DNA of 64,000 bases from Pholiota molesta (GCA_014925825.1 JACGCK010000085.1:62001-126000), one strand, 5' to 3'; positions 11,327-23,571 are shown, counted from the stretch's first letter. Numbers and translations are program-made. The notes: generated by a model not told the origin, from the letters alone.

Positions 11327-11806
11327 TCTGGGAAGGTCCTGTAGGCGACCTTGCGGAGTGGTCGACGACAGTGGTGGTTCGACGGAAAGCTGCACCACAG
11401 TAAATGCAAAGTTACATACGGTGTTCCTATTATAGTAACCCACGCAACATATGCCGTAGTTGCCGTGCCGACCCCTAAGATCCCACCAAAACAGCTCCAA
11501 AACTTAGGCTCCAGCTGAGTCCAACATCTTGACATATACCAATCAAGGTGAATATGTTCTTGAGCTTTCCATTCACCAAGCTGGTCAGCTAATCATCGAT
11601 TCAAAGTTTGCTAGGTCTGAAAAGTTCGGATTGAGGGTGATCCTTTCACAACTGTGCAAAGAGATGCCTGTCCAATAATGGTAGGCCGGTGTGTAAGAGG
11701 AGACCGGCCTACGGCTAGGACCCGCGACATTATAAGGCAACAGCGGAGACTTTGCTAATGATTGTCTTTCTCTCCCCATTTCTCTCCTAGATATCCCCCG
11801 TCCAAG
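11327..11806. other. Divergent promoter region between the antiporter and MPC2 genes
   Basis: The antiporter starts leftwards at 11326 and MPC2 rightwards at 11807, so this 480-bp interval must hold both promoters. A minus-strand open frame (about 11221-11535) has a hydrophobic stretch but no family match I recognise. I do not call it a gene. Confidence 0.4.
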
Positions 11807-12377
11807 ATGTCGGGCCCTGCAGCTTCAGCCGGCGCGTCCAGAATTCAAGCCTTCATGAACCATCCCGCAGGTAGCTATCCAGAGTCAGCGCATCATGACA
11901 TTACTCCGTGTTCCTCACATTGCCCAACCGCGCAGGACCCAAGACCGTCTTCTTTTGGGCGCCCATGATGAAGTGGTGCTTGGTCGCTGCAGGATTGAAA
12001 GATTTGAGCCGTCCAGCTGACAAGCTGAGCACGTCGCAGAACCTCGGTGAACTTCCAATATGTTCAGTCATTGAAGTGTTGCTGACTATGTACGCAATCA
12101 AGCTCTGACTGCCACTGGCTTCATCTGGGTGCGGTGGTCCTTGGTTATTACGCCTGTTAACTACAGCTTGGCAGCGGTACGCATGGTCTTCTAGAGTCTT
12201 GATGGCATTCAAATGGCTTCCATTTTATAGGTCAACTTCTTCGTTGGTTTGTCTGGTTTGTCGCAATTAGGACGTATCGCACAGTGAGTCTTTTCACTGG
12301 TTTTATCTCCGATTTCCTTCTCAAACATCTTCTCTAGCTATCGGTACACCCACCCCGACGCCGCAAAATCGCCATGA
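11807..12377 (+). CDS. MPC2: Mitochondrial pyruvate carrier subunit, MPC2 type
   Basis: Five exons (11807-11870, 11936-12046, 12103-12176, 12231-12283, 12338-12377) join to 114 codons, 113 residues, the usual size for an MPC subunit. The protein has GPKTVFFWAPMMKWCLVAAG followed by LKDLSRPADKLSTSQN, ATGFIWVRWSLVITPVNY and NFFVGLSGLSQLGRI. These are the hallmark segments of the MPC2 subunit. With MPC1 it forms the inner-membrane complex that brings pyruvate into mitochondria. All splice sites are GT-AG and all phases fit. The ATG follows CAAG and starts a short, positively charged N-terminus. It is the only plus-strand gene between 6 and 23 kb. Confidence 0.93.
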
Positions 12378-12802
12378 GTAATCGTTACCCTCACCGTCTC
12401 CACTCGATATCCCATTATCGACTATGTATCGTGGAACCCCTGAAGATATGACGTTTAAATAGACATGCAAGTCGCAAATTGGATACTTGTTAGATACCAT
12501 GTGTGATGCGTTATCTTTTCCCGGAAGTAGCCAGGAAAGTTGGTCGAAAGATAATCAAGCCAGAGATCGAAAAGAGCAAGCAGAAATCCATTCGCTGGTC
12601 TCAACTAAGCTGCTTTAACACTGAGTTCGCCGAGTCGCACTGATTCGTTCAGTACATGTTACTTTGATCTTCGGCTTGTTCCAATGCTGGACGGCGGTGA
12701 GCTTCACTCCGAAGCCTCGAAATTTCTTCTTCGACCTCTCTCACCACTTCCCACTCGTTCAAAAGAAAATGTCGATCGCCGCATCCGTAACCCGTCGCCG
12801 AC
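12378..12802. other. 3' intergenic region, no feature seen
   Basis: This lies between the convergent 3' ends of MPC2 and the F-box gene. Short open frames here show no conserved motif. Confidence 0.5.
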
Positions 12803-14431
12803 CTAAAATAATTTCGAAAATTCCAGATGCATGCCCTCCAACCGTAGCTCTTGAACCACCTCAGCGTCGGCACCTTCGAATTGAATCTGCTTCGGAGTCT
12901 TGAACATTACTGAGCGCAGCCTCGCCGATGGCGCAACGACGTTCGATGGAAGTGATCCGCGTGCTCCGTGCTGTCCAGACCCTTCAAGTCGTCGGTGTGG
13001 ACTATCGGGAACGGAAAAAGAAGTGTAGCGGATCGGCGGGCGGCGATGACGCCATCGGGCAACCAGAAATTCGACCAGCGCATGCGGGGTAAAGTCAATC
13101 TTGCCCTCGTACTCAAATGTCTCCAAGTTTGGTACAGGACAATGTCCAATGCCCCATTCATCTAGCCCTGTCGTTCCAACTCCATCCCCACCACCTTCAC
13201 CATCCAACTGCCTAATTCCTTCGTGTTTCAACCCCTCGTATTTGGTCGGGTTCATTGAATCCAAAATCCTCTGCGTGAGCTTTCCCTCGTAAGTGGTTGA
13301 AAAAAAATTGGGCAACACGAGCTTGCGTAGCCTAGGGACCACCCGCAGAATTGTCAGCAGCTCCTCATCCGAAGGGGTTTCAGGGGATAAGTGTAGAGTT
13401 TCCAGAGTGTCCGCGACATGCGAGAGGAGTGACGGTAGCCACGAGCTCCATTCACGCGGCCCCCGGCTAAAAATGTTGATATGGAGCACGAAGGAGCGTA
13501 GCGCGGGCAGCTCCAGCACGTTGAATAGCTCGGGGTGGGACTTCTCGTAAAAGCCAGTGATGTCGAGCGCCTCGAGCGCAGTGTGCCTCAGCAAAACATA
13601 CGGAGGGGCCTCCCAGGACAGATTGCCTAAAAAGACCGAAAAGCTGCGCAATCGCGGACAGAGACGGAGTGTCTCCACAAGCTCGGAAACATCGTCGTAC
13701 CCCCAGTCGACCCTGAGGCTCTCGAGTTGAGCCCATGGCAGTGCGACATCTGCGGTGCTAACCCTGGAAAGCGTGAGCTCACGGAGCTGCGGTGCATCAG
13801 CGAATGTGGTGAAGTGGTTGTACTGGTCGGCGTTGTCTGGCATACATAGTGTGAGGCGCGTGAGCAGGGGCGTGCAGCTTGCAACGCGAGCGAGAGCGGG
13901 CCCCCATCGCTCAGGCAAGAACAGATCGAGGGCGTGCAAACGGCGTGCGTATGCCGCGATAACATCAATAACCTCGAAGGATTCGGCAGTCACAGTGCGG
14001 GAATCGTCCTCAACGAGCGTCACACTAAGCGGGAGCTCGCCAGACTTCGAAAGCCAATAGTCGAGCATCTCAGCTAACGTCTCCGCGGTGTCGTCATTAT
14101 AGAGTAGAGTAATGCTTGTCCACAACTGCGGCGTACCCCAGGCGATGCTCCTCCAAGCTGAACAAATTGCACCGATGAAAAGTGGTGTTACCGCGCAGGC
14201 GCTGACTGAGCACGGGTCTCGGTCGTAATTTTTCTGAGTGTTCAGATCCACGTTGGCTAGCCAGTGGCCATCATCGGGGCAGCATGCGAATTCGAAGATG
14301 GTAGTAAGGATTTCAGGGGGAAGGTTGACTACTGGCACGAGTGCGTTTCGCTGGCGGGTGTACAGAACGTCGGCGTTTATGTTGACAATAAAATCTGCTT
14401 TTTCTGGTGTGATGCTCCGAAGATGTGACAT
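12803..14431 (-). CDS. F-box protein with leucine-rich C-terminal region
   Basis: A single long exon gives about 542 residues from the ATG at 14431 (MSHLRSITPEKADF). The F-box is at about residues 36-85 (VNLPPEILTTIFEFAC, then ICSAWRSIAWGTPQLWTSI), with the LPPEIL...W...W spacing typical of basidiomycete F-box proteins. Degenerate leucine-rich repeats follow (LRELTLSRV, LESLRVDW, LETLHLSPE, LRKLVLPNF). It probably acts as a substrate receptor of an SCF ubiquitin ligase; the target is unknown. The family is large in Agaricomycetes. The frame is open upstream to 14458 without an ATG, and a further 5' exon is possible. Confidence 0.85.
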   Translation of the reverse strand: MSHLRSITPEKADFIVNINADVLYTRQRNALVPVVNLPPEILTTIFEFACCPDDGHWLANVDLNTQKNYDRDPCSVSACAVTPLFIGAICSAWRSIAWGTPQLWTSITLLYNDDTAETLAEMLDYWLSKSGELPLSVTLVEDDSRTVTAESFEVIDVIAAYARRLHALDLFLPERWGPALARVASCTPLLTRLTLCMPDNADQYNHFTTFADAPQLRELTLSRVSTADVALPWAQLESLRVDWGYDDVSELVETLRLCPRLRSFSVFLGNLSWEAPPYVLLRHTALEALDITGFYEKSHPELFNVLELPALRSFVLHINIFSRGPREWSSWLPSLLSHVADTLETLHLSPETPSDEELLTILRVVPRLRKLVLPNFFSTTYEGKLTQRILDSMNPTKYEGLKHEGIRQLDGEGGGDGVGTTGLDEWGIGHCPVPNLETFEYEGKIDFTPHALVEFLVARWRHRRPPIRYTSFSVPDSPHRRLEGSGQHGARGSLPSNVVAPSARLRSVMFKTPKQIQFEGADAEVVQELRLEGMHLEFSKLF

Positions 14432-14907
14432 ATTTCTGTCAATCCGCGCCACCGCCAATGGATATGTTCGCGTTCAAGATCGTACGGCAGTCGGATTTTT
14501 GCGCGTAGGTGGTATAGTAGTGGTGACAGTAAAAGAAAGGTTTTTTGAAAGCCGACAGCTGAACAAGTGACCAAACAATCCACCACCGCTCCTAACACAG
14601 GTCAATCATCTTGACGGACGATGTATGGATAGCGCGTACCTAACGAGCGATCGACGAAGTGGTTAAGAGGGCGAAGGAGAAAACTATGAGTAGCTACAAA
14701 TTTATATCTACTGGACAGACTGCCACTGGGCCCAACATGATTTAGGCCATGGTGGTATCAAACAAGCAATCAACGGTTATACATTTTAAACTACCTCAAA
14801 GGCAGTAGATTGTGAAGCATTTCATAAGGACAGGAATGGCAGATTAATACCTACTTGTAATCGCAAATACAGCATGTAATCTCTGGGAAGAACCGCCCAG
14901 CATACCA
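14432..14907. other. Intergenic region, no feature seen
   Basis: This is the upstream region of the F-box gene and the 3' side of the GH127 gene, both on the minus strand. I found no conserved coding frame. Confidence 0.5.
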
Positions 14908-17900
14908 TCAAGCAGCGACGATTGTAGGAATCTCGCCTAACCTCAGTTTGGCCCCCGCAAATGGCACCAATTTAGCTTTGAATGTGCCTCCAACACAAGT
15001 ATTCGGGCTCAACGGCGGGGCCGAGGCCGTGCCATTGACCAGACCCCATTCTATCTGACAGGCGGTCGCGGTCATTGATACGGGCTGCGCTCCAGGAGCC
15101 CATGCATAGTAGGGCATAGTCGATGTATGAACGGATTCATCTTCAACCTCGATGGTCTTCGGGTCAATGGCAAGTCGCCATTCACTTGTGGGGAGGAGAG
15201 TATTATCCCTCGTATGATTGTCAGTCTTTGCAAGTGTAGCGTTAGTCAGGAGCATCTGAATCGCGTGGAGATAAAAGCCTTACAGGCGTTAAATATTGAG
15301 GAGGGGCATTGGGATAGAGGTTTTTGGCATCTGACAACGCCTGCGCACTCCTACAAACACAGTTAGTTCAATGACTTTCAAGAAATCGCCCGTCAACAGA
15401 CCTCAGCCCTGGAGCACTTGTCTGATTGAACGACAGCTCAACAGCATAAACGAGAGGTCCACGAGAAACGGAAACGGCACTGCCATTGCGCAACTCAATG
15501 TTGAGAGGTGCGTGAAGAAATAGTTCGATCGTTGTTGATCCTGGAGAGACCTGGTTCCAGAGAATTAATTTTGACTGGACGGTTGATATGCGAAAAAACT
15601 CACATTTATTGTCTGCAACGATGTTGATGCATCCGGCGCCACTGGAACAGCTTTTAAGCGATTCACAATAATTGTGCTTTGCGCATTCTTAGCCCATTCA
15701 GGAATGCGGATTTTGAAAGGGAACGCCTGCGTCGCTGATACAGTATAGCTCAAGGTCAAGCCAAATGGATATAAGGTATCCACAGAGACTGATGAACAGC
15801 GTTGAGATCAAGATTGAATGCATGAAGTACGATGATATCACTACATACCTTGGACATGATTAGACTTGCCGAGGGTTCCAGCAAATGTCGCAGGTCCGAG
15901 GAAAACGTGGACGAGCGAGTCATCAGACTTGTCGGTCATGAATGAGTGCGACCAAAATTTGGGATAAGCCTGGGGATGGTTCACGGTACAGCACGGGTAG
16001 TTTCTGAGCAAGGAAGCCTCAGCGTTGACCGCGGACATCATCAGGACGAATAGCTTACGGTTCAAACCCAAAGACGTTAGAGTTGGGACCGTTGTTGACC
16101 CATGGGTAAGGGTCCATATTTTGAGCCCAAATTTGATTGACTATTAAGCGCAACTGAGCGGCCATGGCAATATTTACAACTAGTTCTGGATCTGACCTTC
16201 TTGATCGTATTGGTGCGCTAGAATGGAACGATGAATATGCAATAGCGAGGGATTACAGGGCAAAATACGCACACCACCAGTCGTGCATGATTCCAGCGGG
16301 TAACGCATTGTATGCTAAATATTGTCGTCAACAATCAGGAATATGTAATAGAGATAGAAATCATTACCAATCCTCTCAACTCTATCGGCCACGGAGTTAT
16401 TACCCAGAATTGAATATATAGTCGCAAGAGAGAATATTTGTTCCACTACGGTGCATAATTCGGTACTGAGAAGCAAAGTTTAGAGCAAAACTAAACAGAA
16501 GGAGGCGTAACCCTTACCCTCTCGAAGGATTGAGTCCGGCGATGTGCTCGTCGGCAGAGAAAGTTCCTGTTTAGGAGTCGTCAATGACCCAGTGAGAGGG
16601 CGCCAAGGAAGGTAAAACCCACCAGAGGCTTGACCGTGGTAAGTATAGAGCATGTCCAGTCTATCAAAAGTGCTTTGGATATCCGTCGGATCTCCGGTGA
16701 AGCGCCATGCTAGCGCTTCAGATTTGAGCGCTGGGACCATGGTTGAGAACTGGGCCGTATTCAAAATTAGGACTGGATGGATGCTTACCTTCAGCAGTAT
16801 TGACTCCGTGACTGCGAGGCATAAGAAATTGCATATCACTATTTTCCCAAAACATATGTAAAGAGGCTTACGTCTGCATGGTAAGCTCAGAGAGCGGTAC
16901 AGCTTGCTTCGGGAATATGGCATCGGTGAACCAGTCGTTCTTCCATGAAAATCCACTGTCTCTGACGAGCTGCATAGTTTCGAGCAGTTGACTTTCTTGT
17001 CCTATCAAAGGAACATATTATGTCAGGACTCAGGAAGAGCGACTCGATATGTGATACTCGCCTCGAGGGTCAGTGTCATACAGCCATTGTAGAGAATAAA
17101 TGAGCTGTCGATGGTTAGTTGCGATGATTTAGATCAGAACGTAGTTGACGCGCAACTTACTTCCTCCCAGCGAACATACTGGTAATCGAATTGGAATCCC
17201 ATCGCAGGCGTGCCCTGCTGGCCCGTTTTCCAGATGGTATTCACCAGGGACATGAACCGATGCATCGAGTCGAGAATCCGCTGCGTTTGTGTCGGGTCCG
17301 CTTCCGCATATTGCTACAGCCTTCATCAGAGTCCTTGTCGTGTAGCACAGGGAAAGCGACTTACTATCAAACCGAACAGCACGAGGTATCGCGGCCACAC
17401 CAATCTCGGTATCGTGGCATTCGCAACGAACGGTTCCGGTCCAATCCAGCCGTCGTCGCCTTGGTGGTCGAGCGTCCAATCGAGGAACGGCCGGACTTGA
17501 CCAAGGAGGCGGGGATCCTCGAGTTGGAAGGCCAGAGACACCATGCCGTTGCTGAAATTGAAATTAAGAACGTATATAAGCTCGTTACAGGTGACGATAA
17601 AAACTGATTGCGACTTACAACCAATACGGGGCCGATTCGTGCATGACGCTGTACTCAATGGATCCACCTTCGACCCAAATAGAGCCGTTGACACTGCGAG
17701 CAAGACTTTATCGAGATTCAAAGGCAGAAAGATACCAAAACTCACTAGCTATCAAAATCCCGCAAATGTCCAGCTAATCCATTGGCTTGCACCAGCGCTT
17801 GGTCCTTGGCCCACCCAGCGGGTTTGACAGCTCCTGTAGGTACGCGGCTGTATAGAGGTGGCTGCACTATAGAGCGTTGCATAAAATCAGGCAACATATC

Positions 17901-18058
17901 ATCACAGACGCGAATCGTCGACTTACGAGATGCACCGACCACTTGCAATTGAACTCCTGCAAGGGCTGAAAGAGTAAAAACGCGTAGTCTCTAGGGAAGG
18001 GTAGGAGGTACTTAGTATATATGGCAAATTGGCGCAGAAGACGTGAAAGACTCACCAT
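14908..18058 (-). CDS. Secreted GH127-type (DUF1680) beta-L-arabinofuranosidase-like protein
   Basis: About 17 short exons. The first coding exon is only the ATG (18058-18056). The next (17990-17927) completes a signal peptide, M + RLRVFTLSALAGVQLQ. Then come the DUF1680 blocks: KPAGWAKDQALVQANGLAGH, DHQGDDGWIGPEPF, GFQFDYQYVRWEE, SADEHIAGLNPSRG, GTELCTVVEQIFS, NYPCCTVNHPQ, DTLYPFGLTLSYT and the C-terminal ATACQIEWGLVNG. In characterised GH127 enzymes a Glu-x-Cys and a Cys-Cys pair bind zinc and one Cys is the nucleophile; both are present here (TELC and PCC). The protein is likely exported and acts on plant cell-wall arabinose. One intron (from 17061) appears to be GC-AG. The exon join near 16140-16275 is unresolved. 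Confidence 0.88.
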
Positions 18059-18439
18059 CTTTTCCTAGCGGAAAGAAACAAAGCGGCTCCTCAAGAACGC
18101 GACGACTAAATAGCGTTCCAACACTCCCCAACTTCGCGTCGCCAACACAAGATCATCCAATCCCCGGTCCGTTATTACATGCAACAGAGGAGTTCCTCAT
18201 AACAATTCCCGGAAGCAGACAGAAGCTTGACAGAAGCAGACGTTCAGCAGCGTTCTTTAATCGACGCACGGCCCGCGGAGTCACCAGACGTCAGCGTCCG
18301 CCGCCGTCAAGTGATAGTAGCCACTCCATCATTTGACTATGACATACGGTCTGAGAAGCTAACAATATATTAGTGCGATTAAGGTTTAGAGGCCTGACGG
18401 TTCTGAAGGTCTATGAATTTGTAAATCTCGTTCAGGCTA
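18059..18439. promoter_or_regulatory. Upstream region of the GH127 gene
   Basis: Promoter side of the minus-strand GH127 gene. No clear motif beyond scattered GC-rich stretches, and no conserved frame. Confidence 0.3.
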
Positions 18440-19030
18440 CCAGGATATGACCGAAGAGGTGCGGCGAAGTCTCGGACATTGAGGACTGGTCTTCTTTTCC
18501 GAATACGAATACGGAGTTATGATATCACTTTGCCCTCAGTTGATTATCCAGCACTGCAAAAAAAAAGATTTTAGTGAGACCAGCTCGGAGCATGAAATCG
18601 AGCTATCGGTTGGACAATCTGATTGCAGAGGGGACAAAAATCAGGACAAAAGGGATGGATCAACAAACACGGCTCACCCTTGGTCTGAGAAGGGAACGAA
18701 GCATGAACGAGGGAAATTGAGATGGAAAGAACCGTCGCTGAATATGAAATACTGATACACTGTTGATGCACAGATGGCGCTCCAGAAGTCATGACGAAAT
18801 CGTCGCAGGCACACCCACGAAGTCTCGGATATTGGCCACAAGACCCAGCCGTTATCGCCGTCACGAAGACGTGCTACAATCATCTTTTCCAAGTATGTAT
18901 GACCTTGAATTTGGAAGATGAAGGCGGGGTATCCGAGTCAGTCGATATCTGATTTCAGAGGGGATGGAAAATCAGGACAAAAGTCACCCAGTGATGGATT
19001 AATGAACATAGCTTACCTATAATGGGTGGG
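18440..19030 (-). repeat. Diverged tandem duplication with splice-like boundaries
   Basis: Two blocks, about 18,450-18,690 and 18,815-19,020, share CGAAGTCTCGGA-ATTG and, farther right, TCTGATT-CAGAGGGGA...AATCAGGACAAAAG...ATGGAT-AA...AACA...GCT-ACC. Read on the minus strand, each looks like an intron (GTRAGC...CTG-AATCAG) next to a short exon. One unit keeps a 72-codon frame (18892-18674). I see no known domain. This is likely a duplicated gene fragment in decay. Confidence 0.4.
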
Positions 19031-19200
19031 CAGAAGAAGCTCTTGTGAAACCGCAATAGAACCACAGGTGAACCGCCGACGTTTGTTTGAAGCACTCAAC
19101 ACAGAAGAAAAAAGAAATTATATCCAAAATAATAACATGCACGAAAATAAATTAACAAACACCACCGCACCTTCAAACACTCCATGCCACTCCCTCAAAT
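19031..19200. other. 3' flank of GDA1, no feature seen
   Basis: An AT-rich stretch downstream of the GDA1 stop on the minus strand. No frame of interest. Confidence 0.4.
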
Positions 19201-20865
19201 CTAATCCCGACACGTCAGCTCCCCGCCGACCATCGCAATCGTTGCGCCCAGACACCACCCCAACTCTGTGTCCCTAATCTTCTTCCCAATCCTTACCTCC
19301 CTACTATCCGGGAACTCGTACCCGAGCTGCAGCAGTGCATGCATGAACGTCAGGTCGAGGCACCACTCCGGGCGCGACTCGAGCTCCGCGAGCAGCGCGG
19401 GGTCCCGCCCCCAGCCGCGCGCGAGCCACTGGTCGCGGCCCAGGCAGACGGCGGCGGCGGTGTCGGCGATGGTGGCGACCGTGAGAGGGGCGCTGGGGCC
19501 GAGCAGCGGCGCGAGGCGGTCATAGAAGTAGGAGAGCAGTAGCACCTTGCCGTGCGCGAAGGAGTCGAGGAGGGAGGGCTGGTACACGCCGTCGAACGCG
19601 CACGGCTTCATCTCGCAGATGCTGCGGGGGGCGTGTTAGTAGGGCGGATGCACGAAGGGGAGGAGCACGCACGCGTCTTTCGCAAGGACCAGTTGGACGA
19701 CGCGGTCGCACGCAGCGAACGCGCCGATCTCGTCGCCGTGCATCGTGACGTTTTTGGTCGTGTGGGTCTGCTCATCCTCGACCTCGACGACGCGGCTCGT
19801 GCCGCGCGCCAGGCACGGGTTGCCGACGATCCCCTGCGCCTTTTCCTTGGACGACGGCGTGTGCAGGCTCGCCATGAAGGCCACCAGGCGGTGGACGTGG
19901 CGCCGCGCGCGCATGAGCCCGTACCCGAGGTACGAGTGCTGGTACAGCACGTGCGTGCGGCCGCCGAAGCTGAGCGCGTACTTGTGCTCCCCGTCCTCGA
20001 GCGTCTGGTCGGGCGCGGCGAACGTGGGCTCGAAGACGATCTGCGTGGAGGCGCCGCCGAGGTCGAGGACGGCGTACGTCGGGGTGTCCTTTGGGGCGCC
20101 GGCGTTGATCGTGTCGAGGAGGTAGTTGGCGGTGATCCACGCGTACACGCCCTCGTCCTTGCCGTCCATGATGACGACGCCGTCCGGCTCGTGGAGCCTG
20201 AACGGGTACGCGGTGCGGATGCGCGCGGCGACGGCGTGCAGGATGTCGGCGCTCTGTGACCCAGGCAGCAGGCGCAGGCCCGCAGTCGCCTTCACAGCGA
20301 TGGGCGTGCACCTGTGCAACGCCTTGGGCACCACGCGGACGGCCTCGTCGAGGAGGGTGTCGAGGCTCCTGGCGGCGTCGTCGGGGCCGCCGGCGAAGGC
20401 AGAGAGGCCGGGGCGGCCGACGAAAGCAGAGAGGCCGGGCTGGGTCATCTTGAAGACCTCGTACTCGTAGGCTGCGGAGGGGCCGCAGTTGTTGAATTTG
20501 TAGATGTGGATGCGGGACCCGGTGGAGCCTGCGTCGACCATGAGGGCGTATTGGACGAGGGGGTCGGTGGCTCTGTAGGGGGCGGCGCAGTGGGTCGTTT
20601 TCATGGGATCTGGGTCCTCTTCGTATGATGTACCTAGACATAGTCAACACCGTGCACAGAACGCCTCAACATGCTACGCACTTGGCTCCGGTGTTTTCGA
20701 CTTCCACGGCAGCGCCCTCGACGCGCGTGGGCCGAAGATGTATACCAGGCCAATGAAAGCAGCGGCGACGACCGCGAACTTCTTCCACGCGAAGCGCTTG
20801 GCCAGCCTGGCGGGCCCGTGGCCGCCTTCGAGGTGCTCGTAGTTGCTGCTGCGGGGGGATATCAT
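19201..20865 (-). CDS. GDA1: Golgi guanosine diphosphatase (GDA1/CD39 family)
   Basis: Three exons (20865-20682, 20633-19673, 19621-19201) give 521 residues, close to yeast Gda1. A short cytosolic N-terminus (MISPRSSNYEHLEGG) precedes one membrane anchor (FAVVAAAFIGLVYIFG, about residues 30-45), giving type II topology. All four apyrase regions are visible: DAGSTGSRIHIY, KATAGLRLLP, MDGKDEGVYAWITANYLL and VLDLGGASTQIVFEP. The lumenal enzyme turns GDP from protein mannosylation into GMP, which allows GDP-mannose import. The last intron has a clear CTAAC branch site. I chose the ATG just before the anchor; an open frame reaches 21075, so a longer cytosolic tail is possible. Confidence 0.93.
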
Positions 20866-21636
20866 GTCCGTGTAACGGGAACGGAGGTGGGAGAAGGCGC
20901 GTGAGGCGTCCGCGGAGGTTTCTAGGCCGGTGGATCGTTGCGATGGGGGAGCGTGCTGGGTGAGTTTGACCTGGGAAAGCTTCTGGGTTCTGGATTTAGC
21001 GCGCTTCGAGTCTACGGGTGCCGTTCGCTCGCCATCCACCATGAACTGTTCGACAAAAAGTGAGGAGAAGGACAAGAGGAACAGTCACCAACACTGACAG
21101 TGCTAGCACGGTGATTACGTAGCCATCCCACGACATATGTCAAAAAATACCTGAATACAATCCATACTGAGTATGCAAAACCATGATAGAAGCTTTGAAC
21201 CATCTTGTAATGTAGCTACGATCATTATACCCGTTGCAAACCCATTGCGATGTCTCAGAATTGTTGTGTACCCATACAAGCAACATACAAGGATGTTAGA
21301 ATTATTTCATTACCATTACGAGCGTAGTTACAACCCCAATACAAACGTTCCCAATGTACCACAATCTTAGGAAATGGATTCTATGTACCTTGTATATCTT
21401 CATAAGCTATTAGGAATGACTTTTATGGTAACAATCTTGGACAATGAATTCTTTTGGCGCCAGCATAGAGTAATGATTTCTTTAGGTTCTTTATACATTT
21501 GTGTCGGTTAGAATATCTTGAGTTATTGTACACAGGATAAAACTGGATGCAATGGATTGCTTTGGTTTACAAAACACCCGAGAAATTACAAGAGTTACAA
21601 CACTGAGATAAGGTAGTATAGGCGTCAAGCTCTCAG
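20866..21636. other. GDA1 upstream region and intergenic stretch
   Basis: Minus-strand upstream region of GDA1, with an open frame to 21075 that may be 5' UTR or extra coding. The rest is AT-rich with no conserved frame. Confidence 0.4.
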
Positions 21637-23571
21637 CTATGTATCCGCTGTCGCCCTTTTCGGATCGTACCACACTCTGCGCACCCACCGCCTCCGCCGC
21701 GTCACACTCCCCCCTCCCGCCGTATACGGCGCCGGTCTGGCGCCTATCCAAGCGTCGTTCGTATAGACCCAACCATCTGACGACGAAAGTTGAGCGATAT
21801 CCTTGACAGAGCACGAGAAGGACGACGTACCAGGATCCCCGCCACACCCCGACCACGCGCACTGCACGTCCTTCCGCCAGTCCTCCGTCTCCACGAACGC
21901 CCAGCCCGGCGCGAGCGAGAACGTGAGATTGCTGCTGTAATGGAAACAAGTGTAAGACAAAGGCCGTGTATCAGCGTATGTTCGAAAATTCCATTTCCGC
22001 GGCGTCGAAAACGAGCACCGGCGCGAGCGACGAACAGAAAAAGGAAGTGGGAGCACGAACCTGACTTCCCCGGAGCCCTCAGCGATATTGCCGCTCCCTC
22101 CCGGTCCGCCGCCGTTCCACCCGTCCCTGCCCCTTGTCCATCCCGTCCGTTCGCCCGGTCGCAGATTCTGCTTGCTCCACCCTTTTTGCGGAGGTGAGAT
22201 GGACGAAGACGACGAGGTGGCCGCCATTGTGGGTGAATCGGTGGGGAGTGGCCCTGGATATTAATTGTGTGTGAGTTTTAGACGAACAACGCTGGAAATG
22301 ATATAAACACACCTCCCCATCGCTCATTCTCCCAGAGCTGCACCTCCCGCATCTCCGCGTTCCAGCATGCGTCGCTGAGGCGGTCGTCGTCCATGATGCG
22401 CTGCAGCACCGTCGAGAAAGGGAGAGGCGGCTCCTTCTTGGGCTGTTTGGCTTCTTCCAGCTCGGCTTTTCCTCGACGCAATGCGGAGGTTGCTTTGTCC
22501 CTGAACTCTTGGAGCCGCAGGAGAACAAGCGGTGCAGATTTAGCTGCGGCATGTAGAATTACAGGAAATACTCTTTGGGTGGCTGGATGTGTTGCAATGA
22601 ACGGCGCGAGCCCTATAACGAGACATACTTCACGGATAGGAAAGTGAGGTAGATTTATGATGAAGAGCAGGGGGAAGAACGAGAGCACGAGCACCGTAAG
22701 GATGTGGGGGGTGTATGGCGATTGTCGAGCGGAGGTTGGCGAGACGATGTCGGGGGTGAGATAGAGATGGTACAAGTAAGGTTGAACAAGGTCGTGAAGG
22801 TCAGCGCTATACAACGATGTCAGCGGGAGAAATATGGATGGCGAGTGAAACGTACGTCATTCCCATGAGATTCTGTATCCCTTGAATGTTAGCTTGCCAT
22901 GGTACGGAGCCTTCTGTGGGAGGGACGTTTGGAGTCTGCTGATCGGAGGTAGAGTTTGGGTAGGGGTAGGTGGACAGGATGATGCTAATCAGAGCGATGT
23001 GTGGAAGGAGCAGAAGTAGACGAGGATAGAAACCTGAATGTAATACGTATCAGCAATACAGAAGAGCAAAAACCAGGATGGACGAACACAGAAATGCATA
23101 CGCGCACATCCACACCGCCGTCCGCATCCACCCCCTCTTCCACAACAGAATCTCCTCCACGCGGTCTTGCAACCAGAAAACAGGCCCCACGATGGTCACA
23201 AACCGCTTGAAATTGACCGACATGATCGGCAGCGACAGCGGGTCTTTTGTGGAGAGCAGCACGACCTCCCCTTTCGTCCGCGGCGCGCTGGTGCACGGAT
23301 GCGTCGCCGCGTCGGGAAGCATCGAGGAGAGCAGGAGCTGGGGGATGAGGGAGAGCGTGGGCGAGGCGAGGGACTCCGCGGTGGCTGCTAAGAGCGACTT
23401 CCGCCTGAATGATGTGGGCGAGGGCGGGGGCGAGGGGTGGGGGAGCGCGGTGACGATCTTGGGGAGGGGCCGGAGTTCTGTGGATGCGCCGTCGTCCTTT
23501 GCGGTGGATTTTGGCGGCTTGCGAAGACGGATCGCGCCGGGTGGGACGTCGACGTAGTCCATGGTGGCCAT
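21637..23571 (-). CDS. DysF-domain peroxisomal membrane peroxin (Pex24/Pex30 type)
   Basis: Six or so exons. It starts at MATMDYVDVPPGAIRLRKPP (23571) with a proline/serine-rich tail. Hydrophobic segments follow (FVTIVGPVFWLQDRVEEILL; YPRLLLLLPHIALISIIL; ILTVLVLSFFPLLFIINLPH). A C-terminal dysferlin-like region has paired tryptophans (GWAFVETEDWRKDVQCAW, DGWVYTNDAW, then RRRRWVRRVWYD). This layout is that of the integral peroxisomal peroxins of the Pex24 and Pex30-32 groups, which control peroxisome number and size and sit at ER-peroxisome contacts. The last two introns (donors near 22040 and 21831) fit phase. The exact group cannot be told from sequence alone. Confidence 0.85.

Noticed and set aside
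11221..11535. Hydrophobic minus-strand frame upstream of the antiporter
   Set aside because: It overlaps the spliced 5' part of the antiporter gene and has no recognisable family signature.
19552..20650. Long plus- and minus-strand open frames overlapping GDA1
   Set aside because: GC-rich coding sequence opens other frames. Only the GDA1 frame shows conserved apyrase motifs.
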